A stretch of DNA of 32,679 nt, taken from NCBI GenBank assembly GCA_964550535.1, contig CAZJZQ010000025.1, positions 1 through 32,679 on the forward strand. Reading direction: 5' to 3'. Source of the DNA: UBA7672 sp964550535. Its GTDB lineage: Bacteria; Pseudomonadota; Alphaproteobacteria; Caulobacterales; Hyphomonadaceae. A program made the position numbers and the translations under genes. The stretch's first letter is position 1. Each line of letters begins with the position of its first letter. The notes under the pieces were generated by a model. It was not told the DNA's origin. It ran no database searches and worked only from the letters and a program-made list of their open reading frames with translations. This document shows, piece after piece, positions 16,172-22,779 of this stretch.

Positions 16172-16203
16172 CCGCTCGTTCCGGTGAAAGCCGGGACGAG
16201 CGG
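16172..16203. repeat. REP-like palindrome between metZ and yceI
   Basis: A 13-bp stem with one G-U pair (CCGCTCGTTCCGG / CCGGGACGAGCGG) closing the loop TGAAAG. The pattern of a CCGG core around a GAAAG loop resembles short palindromic repeats dispersed in alphaproteobacterial genomes. It is 36 bases past the metZ stop on the minus strand and lacks a T run. I saw one copy in this window. Confidence 0.6.
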
Positions 16204-16238
16204 ATGGGGTTGAGGCTCAGCCCAAGCCCGGCACGCGC

Positions 16239-17435
16239 CTAGGCCAGCGCCTGTTCGATGTCCTCGGCGATGTCCGCCGGGTCTTCGAGGCCCACGGACA
16301 GGCGCACCCAGGTATCGTCCAGACCGATGGCCGCGCGCTCCGCGTCGCTGAGCGTGCGGTGAGTCGTGGTGGCCGGATGGGTGATCAGCGACTTGGCGTC
16401 TCCAAGATTGTTGGAGATATCGACGAGACCCAGCTTGTTCAGCATGCTGAACGCTCCGGCGCGGCCGCCCTTCACGGAGAAGGCCAGCATGCTGCCGCCC
16501 GCTTCCGGCATCTGCGCGGCGTGAACATTGTGGTGCGGATGGTCGGACCGGCCGGGATAGCGCACCGCGGCAACCTTCGGATTGTCCGCGAGGCGGTCTG
16601 CGATGGTGCGTGCGTTGGCGCTCATCGCGCGCACGCGCAGGTCCATCGTCTCCAGCCCCTTCAACACCACCCACGCATTGAACGGCGACATGGAGGGGCC
16701 GGTATGGCGATAGTATTGCTGGATGTTGTCCTCGATGGCTTTCTTCCTGCCGAGGATCGCGCCGCCCAGCGTGCGGCCCTGACCGTCCATGTGTTTGGTG
16801 GTCGAATAGACGACCCAGTCAGCGCCGAGCGCCAGCGGCTGTTGCAGGATGGGCGAGGCGAACACGTTGTCGACGATCAACTCGCCGCCTGCGGCGTGCG
16901 TGAGATTGGCGACGGCGCGGATATCGACCGCGTCGAGCAGCGGGTTTGACGGCGTCTCAACCAGCACGAAACGGCAGGGGCGATCCAGCGCGCGTTCCCA
17001 GTCGCGGGGATCGGCGCCGTCCACCCACGTCACCTCGACGCCCATTTTCGGCATCACATTGTTGAGGATCCAGATGCACGACGAGAACAGCGCGCGCGGC
17101 GCCACGATACGGTCGCCCGGCTTCACGGGCGCGACCAGCATGGTGTGGATGGCGGCCATGCCGCTGGCCGTCGCGCGGCAATCCTCGGCGCCTTCGAGCA
17201 GGCACAGCCGCTCCTCCAGCATACGCACGGTGGGGTTGGCGTACCGGCTGTAGATATAGCCCGGGCGCTCGCCGGCCATGCGGCCCAATTGCTCTTCGGG
17301 GCTGTCATAGACAAAGCCCGAGTTGAGATAGAGCGCTTCGGAGGTTTCGCCGTGTTCGGAACGGGTGAGGCCGCCGCGCACCATCATGGTCTGCGGCCGC
17401 CAGGATTTCGATTTTCCTGTGCTGTCGTTGCCCAT
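16239..17435 (-). CDS. metZ: O-succinylhomoserine sulfhydrylase
   Basis: A 398-residue Cys/Met-metabolism PLP enzyme. It forms homocysteine directly from O-succinylhomoserine and sulfide in methionine synthesis. Motifs: YSRYANPTVRMLEERL near residues 62-77, ASGMAAIHTML (90-100), the cofactor aspartate in ELIVDNVFASP, and the Schiff-base lysine K214 in YSTTKHMDGQGR, then the C-terminal GDAKSLITHPATTTH. These fit the MetZ subgroup; cystathionine gamma-synthase or O-acetylhomoserine sulfhydrylase are less likely alternatives. I use the ATG at 17435 with AGAGGA 7 bases upstream; the frame is open 34 codons earlier without family similarity. It has a separate promoter region behind the terminator of the gene at 17601. 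Confidence 0.93.
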   Translation of the reverse strand: MGNDSTGKSKSWRPQTMMVRGGLTRSEHGETSEALYLNSGFVYDSPEEQLGRMAGERPGYIYSRYANPTVRMLEERLCLLEGAEDCRATASGMAAIHTMLVAPVKPGDRIVAPRALFSSCIWILNNVMPKMGVEVTWVDGADPRDWERALDRPCRFVLVETPSNPLLDAVDIRAVANLTHAAGGELIVDNVFASPILQQPLALGADWVVYSTTKHMDGQGRTLGGAILGRKKAIEDNIQQYYRHTGPSMSPFNAWVVLKGLETMDLRVRAMSANARTIADRLADNPKVAAVRYPGRSDHPHHNVHAAQMPEAGGSMLAFSVKGGRAGAFSMLNKLGLVDISNNLGDAKSLITHPATTTHRTLSDAERAAIGLDDTWVRLSVGLEDPADIAEDIEQALA

Positions 17436-17489
17436 GGTGTCCTCTCGCGGCTGCTTGGGGCCCCGGACATAAGCCGAAAACGTGCGCCG

Positions 17490-17519
17490 CGCCAGCGCTG
17501 CCTGATCCGGGCGCTGGCG
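17490..17519. repeat. Hairpin in the metZ upstream region
   Basis: A 9-bp perfect inverted repeat (CGCCAGCGC / GCGCTGGCG) with a 12-base loop, 55 bases upstream of the metZ start. It may be an operator or leader hairpin. It does not match the conserved blocks of the SAM-II riboswitch that precedes methionine genes in other alphaproteobacteria. Confidence 0.45.
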
Positions 17520-17548
17520 TGTTCGCAAGGGGAGCAATTGCGGGGGGC

Positions 17549-17580
17549 AAAAGACGAACGCCCGGATTGGCTCCGGGCGT
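17549..17580 (-). terminator. Rho-independent terminator of the membrane-protein gene at 17601
   Basis: An 8-bp stem (ACGCCCGG / CCGGGCGT) with a 7-base loop, followed on the minus strand by TCGTCTTTT. It begins 20 bases past the stop codon of the gene at 17601 and separates it from metZ. Confidence 0.85.
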
Positions 17581-17600
17581 CCGGGTGGATGTCTTGGGTC

Positions 17601-18317
17601 CTAGACGCTGGGCGGAGGCTGGGCGGGCGTGGCGACGGGTTGAACCTGAACCAAGCCACGGCGCTGCACAAAGAAGGCGATGCGGGTATTCTCGTCGCGG
17701 TGCTTGCCGCCAAACCCGGCCGCGAAAAAGGCGACGGCGGCGCCAACCAGCAGCGAGGCGGCGGTGGCGAAGGCGGCGAGAATGCCGAGCTTGCGCGCGA
17801 TCTCGGCTTCACGCTCGGCTGCGGATTCATCGGCGGCTTCGGGATTGACCGCAGGCTCTTCGGCGGCGGCTTCGCCGATTTCAGCGGCGGCGGCCTGAGC
17901 GACGCTTTCGATGACGTCGCCACGTCCGTCCTCAGACTGGATGGCGGCCGTGGCGCCGCCGAGAGCGGCGTAAGAAATGACAGCAGCGGCGATCACGCCA
18001 GCGGCCCACGCCAGCACGCCGTGCAGACCGTCGCGCACATCGTTCTCTTGTTCGGTGGCGTCCGGCGTCACGGTACGCAGGCGCGCGGCGACATAACCGC
18101 CGATGCTGAAGCTGACGAGCTGCACCCACAGCAGCCACATGCCGACAGCGATGACATACGCAGCGGGCGAGGCGCCTTCGCCGTCATACGGGGAGGTGAT
18201 CGACAGGCCGATCGCCGCACCAAATCCGAGCAGGACAAGACCTATGGCCGTCGCAAGCACGGCCCCGGCGAGGATCGCTGACCAGTCAGTTCTGGGCGCA
18301 ATGCGAACGGCTTCCAT
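17601..18317 (-). CDS. Integral membrane protein of unknown function
   Basis: A 238-residue inner-membrane protein with about four helices: WSAILAGAVLATAIGLVLLGFGAAIGL (10-40), AYVIAVGMWLLWVQLVSFSIGGYVAARL (52-80), GVLAWAAGVIAAAVISYAAL (100-120), and LGILAAFATAASLLVGAAVAFFAAG (about 177-203). Between the third and fourth helices is an alanine/glutamate-rich, charged stretch of about 50 residues that could be a coiled coil. The WSAILAGA and GGYVAARLR blocks recur in uncharacterised alphaproteobacterial membrane proteins. The start has a very strong ribosome site, GGAGGT at 18325-18330. A 24-residue membrane protein is encoded 37 bases upstream on the same strand, and a terminator follows. Function unknown. 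Confidence 0.82.
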   Translation of the reverse strand: MEAVRIAPRTDWSAILAGAVLATAIGLVLLGFGAAIGLSITSPYDGEGASPAAYVIAVGMWLLWVQLVSFSIGGYVAARLRTVTPDATEQENDVRDGLHGVLAWAAGVIAAAVISYAALGGATAAIQSEDGRGDVIESVAQAAAAEIGEAAAEEPAVNPEAADESAAEREAEIARKLGILAAFATAASLLVGAAVAFFAAGFGGKHRDENTRIAFFVQRRGLVQVQPVATPAQPPPSV

Positions 18318-18354
18318 CTACGTCACCTCCGGAAACGGGTTCAGGCCAATATGT

Positions 18355-18429
18355 CTAGGCGAGGCCGACGAAGGACAGGATCGCCATGACGATAACGATA
18401 AGGCCGACCAGATAGATGATGGAGTTCAT
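18355..18429 (-). CDS. 24-residue single-helix membrane protein
   Basis: A very short frame encoding a hydrophobic peptide that starts MNSIIYLVGLIVIVMAIL and ends SFVGLA. Nearly the whole length is one membrane helix. Evidence that it is real: an ATG with GGGAG 6 bases upstream, a hydrophobic pattern with a terminal FxGL like small proteins I recall from many alphaproteobacteria, and a position 37 bases before a membrane-protein gene on the same strand. It is much shorter than usual annotation cut-offs. A longer frame of 263 codons covers it, but its N-terminal part is only the complement of the glutathione transferase gene. It may be a small partner of the downstream membrane protein. Confidence 0.7.
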   Translation of the reverse strand: MNSIIYLVGLIVIVMAILSFVGLA

Positions 18430-18585
18430 GTCCAGCTCCCACGGCACGACGCGGCACGGAGCCGCACATGAATTCTGCCTCATAAATGTGCCGGAGCGAT
18501 CCCGGTTCCAGATGCTGGCGGGAGAGCCGTGCGGAAACGTGCGCGGGCGTGATTCTGCTGCTATCACGTGGCGGAAAGGCGCTTC

Positions 18586-19221
18586 ATGATTCTCATTGGC
18601 CAGTACGACAGCCCGTTTGTCCGCCGTGTCGCCATCGCGCTGCGGCTGTACGGCATGGCGTTCGGCCACCGGCCCTGGTCTGTCTTTGCCGACACCGGGA
18701 AGGTGCAGGCCTACAGCCCGTTGGCCCGCGTGCCCGTGCTTGTGCTGGATGATGGCGAGGCGCTGAGCGACAGCGCCGCCATTCTCGACACGCTGGACGA
18801 GATGGCCGGGCGCGAGCGGGCATTGATCCCGGCCTCCGGCGCCGTCCGCCGTCACGCGCTTCAGGTGTGTGTGCAGGCGACCGGCCTTGCCGACAAGGCC
18901 GTGTCGCTGGTCTATGAAGCGCGCGTCCACCAGCGCGAAACGGAAGCCTGGGTCAGCCGCTGTCGAGGCCAGATCGCCCGTGTTCTGGATGCGCTGGAAA
19001 AAGACCGCGCCGGCAGCTCGCATGCGTGGTGGACAGGCCCGGATATCGGCCACGCCGACATCGCCGTCGCCTGCGCGCTGCGTTTCGCTTCGGAAGCTCA
19101 CCCCGGCCTGATCGATCTTTCGGGCCGTCCCGCTCTGGCGGCGCACACCGAGGCGTGCGAAGCGATGCCGGTGTTCGCCGAGATCAGCCAGCCCTTCTAT
19201 GTTGCGCCAATAAAGTCATGA
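18586..19221 (+). CDS. Glutathione S-transferase family protein
   Basis: A 211-residue cytosolic GST-like protein. The N-terminal thioredoxin-fold domain begins MILIGQYDSPFVRRVAIALRLYG, with the catalytic-type serine in SPFVRR; it has the cis-proline in ARVPVLVLDDG and the GSH gamma-glutamyl motif as SDSAAILDTLDE. The C-terminal helical domain includes WWTGPDIGHADIAVACAL, the N-capping box region. The ATG at 18586 has GGAAAGG at 18573-18579. The substrate is unknown. Its TGA overlaps the ATG of the dCTP deaminase gene (ATGA at 19218-19221), which implies coupled translation. Confidence 0.9.
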   Translation: MILIGQYDSPFVRRVAIALRLYGMAFGHRPWSVFADTGKVQAYSPLARVPVLVLDDGEALSDSAAILDTLDEMAGRERALIPASGAVRRHALQVCVQATGLADKAVSLVYEARVHQRETEAWVSRCRGQIARVLDALEKDRAGSSHAWWTGPDIGHADIAVACALRFASEAHPGLIDLSGRPALAAHTEACEAMPVFAEISQPFYVAPIKS

Positions 19222-20288
19222 CCGCAAAATCGCCCCCGGCCAAACCTCCTGCGGTGAAGAAACCCGCCGCCCTTCCCGATGGCGTTCTGCCCGACCGCGA
19301 CCTGCGCGAGTTGGCGGAGCAGGGCGTCATCATGTCGGAGAACGGTCTGGCGAAAGACCAGATACAGCCGGCCAGCCTCGACCTGCGGCTTGGCAATGTC
19401 GCCTATCGCCTGCGGGCCAGCTTCCTGCCGGGAGAGAGCAAGGTCTCAAGCAGGCTCGACGACAGCCTGGTGATGCACACGCTCGACCTGACGAAAGGCG
19501 CGGTGCTGGAAACGGGCTGCGTCTATCTGGTGCCGTTGCAGGAGAGTTTGAAACTGCCGAAGGATCTTTCGGCGGCGGCCAATCCGAAAAGCTCCACGGG
19601 CCGCATCGATGTGTTCGTGCGCGCAGTGTCCGACCGGGCGCGGGCGTTCGACAACATTCCGCCGGGTTATTCGGGCGATCTCTATGCCGAGATTTCACCG
19701 CGCACCTTCTCGGTTCTCGCGCGCACGGGCGACCGGCTGTTGCAACTGCGCGTGCGGCGCGGACAACAGAAGGCTGTGCGCGACATGACGTTCAGCCTCG
19801 ACCTGCATCCTACCGAGTCCGGCGTTGTCGGCTATCGCGCCAAGCGGCATTCGCGGGTGATCGACCTCGCGGGCATCGCCGCGCACACGGTGGAGGATTT
19901 CTGGGAGCCGGTGCGCGCCCGCGAAGGCCGCATCGTGCTCGATCCCGGCGAGTTCTACATTCTCGCCTCGAAGGAAGAGATCGTCATCCCGCTGGACGAG
20001 GCCGCCGAGATGGCGCCCATCGCGCCGGAACTGGGCGAGTTCCGCGCGCACTATGCCGGCTTCTTCGATCCCGGCTTCGGCGTGACGGTGACGCGCGGCA
20101 AGGCGGTGCTGGAAGTGCGCTCGCGCGAAGTGCCGTTCATTCTGGAGCACGGACAGCCCGTGGGCCGCCTGGTGTTCGAGAAGATGACCGCCCAGCCCGA
20201 AGTGCCCTACGGCGCCAAGGGCTCCTTCTCCACCTATGCGGGGCAGGGCCTGCGCCTCTCGAAATATTTCGAACCGACGGTGGACTGA
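19218..20288 (+). CDS. dcd: dCTP deaminase, long two-domain form
   Basis: A 356-residue protein of the long 2'-deoxycytidine 5'-triphosphate deaminase type, which makes dUTP from dCTP for thymidylate synthesis. It is nearly twice the length of E. coli Dcd. The N-terminal half has LPDRDLRELAEQGVI, then IQPASLDLRLG and ANPKSSTGRIDVFVRAVSD; the C-terminal half repeats the trimeric dUTPase-like fold with FWEPVRAREGRIVLDPGEFYILASKEEIVIP and AHYAGFFDPGFG. The first 20 residues are lysine/proline-rich and probably disordered. The start overlaps the GST stop, an ATGA junction. Confidence 0.88.
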   Translation: MTAKSPPAKPPAVKKPAALPDGVLPDRDLRELAEQGVIMSENGLAKDQIQPASLDLRLGNVAYRLRASFLPGESKVSSRLDDSLVMHTLDLTKGAVLETGCVYLVPLQESLKLPKDLSAAANPKSSTGRIDVFVRAVSDRARAFDNIPPGYSGDLYAEISPRTFSVLARTGDRLLQLRVRRGQQKAVRDMTFSLDLHPTESGVVGYRAKRHSRVIDLAGIAAHTVEDFWEPVRAREGRIVLDPGEFYILASKEEIVIPLDEAAEMAPIAPELGEFRAHYAGFFDPGFGVTVTRGKAVLEVRSREVPFILEHGQPVGRLVFEKMTAQPEVPYGAKGSFSTYAGQGLRLSKYFEPTVD

Positions 20289-20332
20289 GCGGGCCGTTCG
20301 ACCGGTAATCCCTTGTCCGAATGATATGTCGC

Positions 20333-20371
20333 GTTTGCTTGACACATAGGTATATGTCATGTTTACTTGAC
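20333..20371 (+). promoter_or_regulatory. Promoter with direct repeats and a dyad, upstream of the membrane protein/XRE pair
   Basis: A perfect -35 TTGACA at 20339-20344 and a -10-like TTTACT at 20362-20367 with 17-base spacing. The box lies in an 11-base direct repeat, GTTTGCTTGAC (20333-20343) and GTTTACTTGAC (20361-20371), 28 bases apart. An imperfect dyad TGACACATA-GG-TATATGTCA spans 20340-20359 with one mismatch. These overlap the core promoter and suit autorepression by the XRE protein encoded two genes downstream. A second short dyad, CTTGA-N7-TCAAG, follows at about 20366-20382. Confidence 0.65.
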
Positions 20372-20392
20372 TAAAAATCAAGGAGACGCGAC

Positions 20393-21019
20393 ATGGGCGG
20401 GATGGCCGGGCAAGAGCGGAAGCAGGGGTTGGGCGCCGGATTCTGGACGCCTTGGGCGGCGGCTGAAATCGCGCTGGTGGGCGGGTTTCTCTATGGCCTC
20501 CACGCCGTCGAAGAGAGCGGCGCGTCGCACTGGATCGGCATCGGCCTGGTGGTGGGCTTCACCGTCCTGCAGGTCGGGCTCAGCCTGCTGCCGCAACAGA
20601 TCAAGGTGAGGCGCGGGCTGGAACAGCCGATGCGGCCCGCCATCCGCCGCTACATGATGCGCTTCACCGTGGCGATGGGCGGCTATGTCGTCTTCCTGCC
20701 TCTGGCGATCACCTACTGGCAGCAGCAGGCGCCGTCCGGGCCTGTTGCGTGGCTGGTGGCGCTGGCGCCTGCAATCCCCGTTGTCTTCGCGGTGCGCGCC
20801 CTCGCGCTGCTGCTGAAGGAGGAGGATGACGATTACTGGAAAGCCCGGCACATGTTCGCGCACACTTGGGCGACCAACGCCACGCTGGCGCTCGCGACGA
20901 TCTATGGTTTCCTCGACATGTTCGGTCTGGTTCCGGATGTCGATCTGTGGGCCGTGTTCCCGCTGTGGGCGGTGTGCCTGATGCCGGCGCAGTTGATCGG
21001 CAAGTGGAGGCTGGGATGA
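20393..21019 (+). CDS. Polytopic membrane protein paired with an XRE regulator
   Basis: A 208-residue protein with about five membrane helices: WAAAEIALVGGFLYGLHAV, IGIGLVVGFTVLQVGLSLL, VAMGGYVVFLPLAITYW, VAWLVALAPAIPVVFAVRALALLL and a C-terminal VDLWAVFPLWAVCLMPAQLIG. A central cytoplasmic loop is basic (RRYMMRF) and another is acidic (KEEDDDYWKARH). I do not recognise a transporter motif. The start has AGGAG at 20381-20385. Its TGA overlaps the ATG of the XRE gene. Pairing of a small XRE regulator with a membrane protein is common in bacteria and often signals a membrane sensor or stress module. Confidence 0.82.
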   Translation: MGGMAGQERKQGLGAGFWTPWAAAEIALVGGFLYGLHAVEESGASHWIGIGLVVGFTVLQVGLSLLPQQIKVRRGLEQPMRPAIRRYMMRFTVAMGGYVVFLPLAITYWQQQAPSGPVAWLVALAPAIPVVFAVRALALLLKEEDDDYWKARHMFAHTWATNATLALATIYGFLDMFGLVPDVDLWAVFPLWAVCLMPAQLIGKWRLG

Positions 21020-21231
21020 AAAATCGCCTGCGCGTCCTGCGCGCCGAGCGGGGGTGGAGCCAGCTCGATCTTGCAGACAGGCTGGGCGTATCGCGCCAGT
21101 CGGTGAATGCGATCGAAACGGGGAAGTTCGATCCGTCGCTGCCCATCGCTTTCCGCATCGCCCGCCTGTTCGCCCTGCGCATCGAGGACGTTTTCGATGA
21201 CGAAGCGGGCGAAGCCATCGCCGCAGAATAG
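21016..21231 (+). CDS. Small XRE-family transcriptional regulator
   Basis: A 71-residue protein that is little more than one helix-turn-helix domain: LRVLRAERGWSQLDLADRLGVSRQSVNAIETGKFDPSLPIAFRIARLFALRIEDVF in pattern, here split as RGWSQLDLADRLGVSRQSV and NAIETGKFDPSLPIAFRIA. It belongs to the YozG/YgzD-like short XRE group. It starts inside the stop of the membrane-protein gene (ATGA, 21016-21019) and so depends on the same transcript. Autoregulation at the repeats around 20333-20371 is likely. Confidence 0.92.
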   Translation: MKNRLRVLRAERGWSQLDLADRLGVSRQSVNAIETGKFDPSLPIAFRIARLFALRIEDVFDDEAGEAIAAE

Positions 21232-21269
21232 ATATTGCCGGACAGACATCGCACCGAAGGATAGACTTG

Positions 21270-22127
21270 ATGATCCGCCATCTGCTGTTCAGTCTCGCCG
21301 CCGCTGTCTCCATCGTGGCGCCCTCTGTCGCCGAACCCACGCGCTTCTCTGTCGCGGTGACGGGCGAGGGGCCCGATGTGATCCTCATCCCCGGCCTCGC
21401 ATCGTCCGCCGCCGTGTGGGACGCGACGGCAGCGCAGCTCTCGGCCACGCATCGCGTGCATGTGGTGCAGGTGGCGGGCTTCGCGGGCGCGCCAGCGGGG
21501 CCGAATGCAGAGGGTGATATGCTCGCGCCTCTGGTGGCGGAACTGGGCGAATACGCCGCGACGCTGAACAAGCCCGCAATCATCGGACATTCCATGGGCG
21601 GTTTGTCCGCGCTGGAAATCGCCGCCGCGCATCCGGGCAAGGTGGGGCGCGTGATGGTGGTGGATGCGTTGCCCTACTATCCCCTGATCTTCAATCAGTC
21701 GGCGACGGTCGAAGCCTTCGCGCCACAGGCCGATGCAATGCACGCGCAGATGCTGTCGATGCCCGCCGGCGCCTACGCGGCCAGCCAGCAGCAGGGTCTG
21801 TCGATCATGGCGAAATCGCCCGAAGCGCTGGCGAAGGTGAAGGAATGGTCTGCGGCGACGGATCAGGCTGCGGCCGTCAACGCCCTGCATGGCGTGCTGA
21901 CCACCGATGCCCGCCCGCGCCTGAAAGACATCAAGGCGCCCGTCACCGTCGTCTATGCCTACGATCCCGCGATGGGGCGCACCGGCGCTTTCGTGACGGC
22001 GCTCTATGTGACGTCATACTCCGACATCGCGAATGCGGAGCTGAAACGCATCGACGGCGGATACCACTTCATCATGCTCGACCAGCCCGAAGCGTTTGCG
22101 GCGGCGGTGACGGAGTTTCTGGGGTAA
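21270..22127 (+). CDS. Exported alpha/beta hydrolase
   Basis: A 285-residue alpha/beta hydrolase with an N-terminal signal peptide (LLFSLAAAVSIVAPSVA, cleaved near residue 21), so it acts in the periplasm or outside. The oxyanion-hole block LIPGLASSAAVW is at residues 39-50, the nucleophile S108 lies in IGHSMGG, a candidate acid is D in VVYAYDPAMG, and the histidine is in GGYHFIMLDQP near the C-terminus. The ATG at 21270 has GAAGG at 21256-21260. It converges with eda, with 19 bases between the stop codons. Substrate unknown; esterase or lipase-like activity is plausible. Confidence 0.88.
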   Translation: MIRHLLFSLAAAVSIVAPSVAEPTRFSVAVTGEGPDVILIPGLASSAAVWDATAAQLSATHRVHVVQVAGFAGAPAGPNAEGDMLAPLVAELGEYAATLNKPAIIGHSMGGLSALEIAAAHPGKVGRVMVVDALPYYPLIFNQSATVEAFAPQADAMHAQMLSMPAGAYAASQQQGLSIMAKSPEALAKVKEWSAATDQAAAVNALHGVLTTDARPRLKDIKAPVTVVYAYDPAMGRTGAFVTALYVTSYSDIANAELKRIDGGYHFIMLDQPEAFAAAVTEFLG

Positions 22128-22146
22128 GGGGAGGAGCCAAAGCGGA

Positions 22147-22779
22147 CTATCCCCGCTTCAGCGCAGCCGCCTCGCGCGCCAGCCCGCCAATTTCATCCCA
22201 CTTCTTCGCGGCGATCAGGTTGGCGGGGGCGACCCACGCGCCGCCGACGACTGCAACGTTCGGCAGCTTCAGGTAGTCCGGCGCTGTCGCCGCCGAAATT
22301 CCGCCGGTCGGGCAGAAGCGCACATTGCCGAACGGTCCGCCGAACGCCTTCAGCATCGCAACGCCGCCTGCCTGTTCCGCCGGAAAGAACTTGAACCGGT
22401 CGAGCCCGAGGTCGAGGCCGGTCATGACTTCGGAGGCAGTCGCAACGCCGGGCAGGACGGGCAGATTCGCCGCGCGGCACGCGGCCACGGCGGCGGCGCT
22501 GAGTCCGGGCGTTACGATGAACCGCGCGCCGGCTTCATGTGCGATCATCACATCGTTCGAGGTGAGCACGGTGCCCGCCCCGACAATCGCGCCGCCGACC
22601 TTGCTCATGCGGCGCACGGCGTCCAGCGCGGCCGGCGTGCGCAGCGTGACTTCCAGAACCGGCAGGCCCGCGCGAACCAGCGTTTCGGCCAGCGGCGTGG
22701 CGTCATCGGCATTGTCGATGACAATCACCGGGATCACCGGCTGTATCGCCATCAGTTCGTCAACGCTCATCGCGCTCAT
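22147..22779 (-). CDS. eda: KDPG aldolase
   Basis: A 210-residue 2-dehydro-3-deoxyphosphogluconate aldolase that cleaves KDPG to pyruvate and glyceraldehyde 3-phosphate, the last Entner-Doudoroff step. E43 lies in LEVTLRT, the Schiff-base K130 in RFKFFPAE, and PTGGI is present near residue 160. The length is typical of the class I enzyme. It is the last gene of the zwf-pgl-edd-eda unit; its ATG overlaps the edd stop (ATGA at 22776-22779). Confidence 0.95.
   Translation of the reverse strand: MSAMSVDELMAIQPVIPVIVIDNADDATPLAETLVRAGLPVLEVTLRTPAALDAVRRMSKVGGAIVGAGTVLTSNDVMIAHEAGARFIVTPGLSAAAVAACRAANLPVLPGVATASEVMTGLDLGLDRFKFFPAEQAGGVAMLKAFGGPFGNVRFCPTGGISAATAPDYLKLPNVAVVGGAWVAPANLIAAKKWDEIGGLAREAAALKRG

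Noticed and set aside
17436..17548. SAM-II riboswitch upstream of metZ
   Set aside because: Such riboswitches precede methionine genes in many alphaproteobacteria, but the conserved blocks are not recognisable; only a simple hairpin is seen.
17145..18281. 378-codon plus-strand frame
   Set aside because: Covers the complement of metZ and the membrane-protein gene and runs through the terminator between them.
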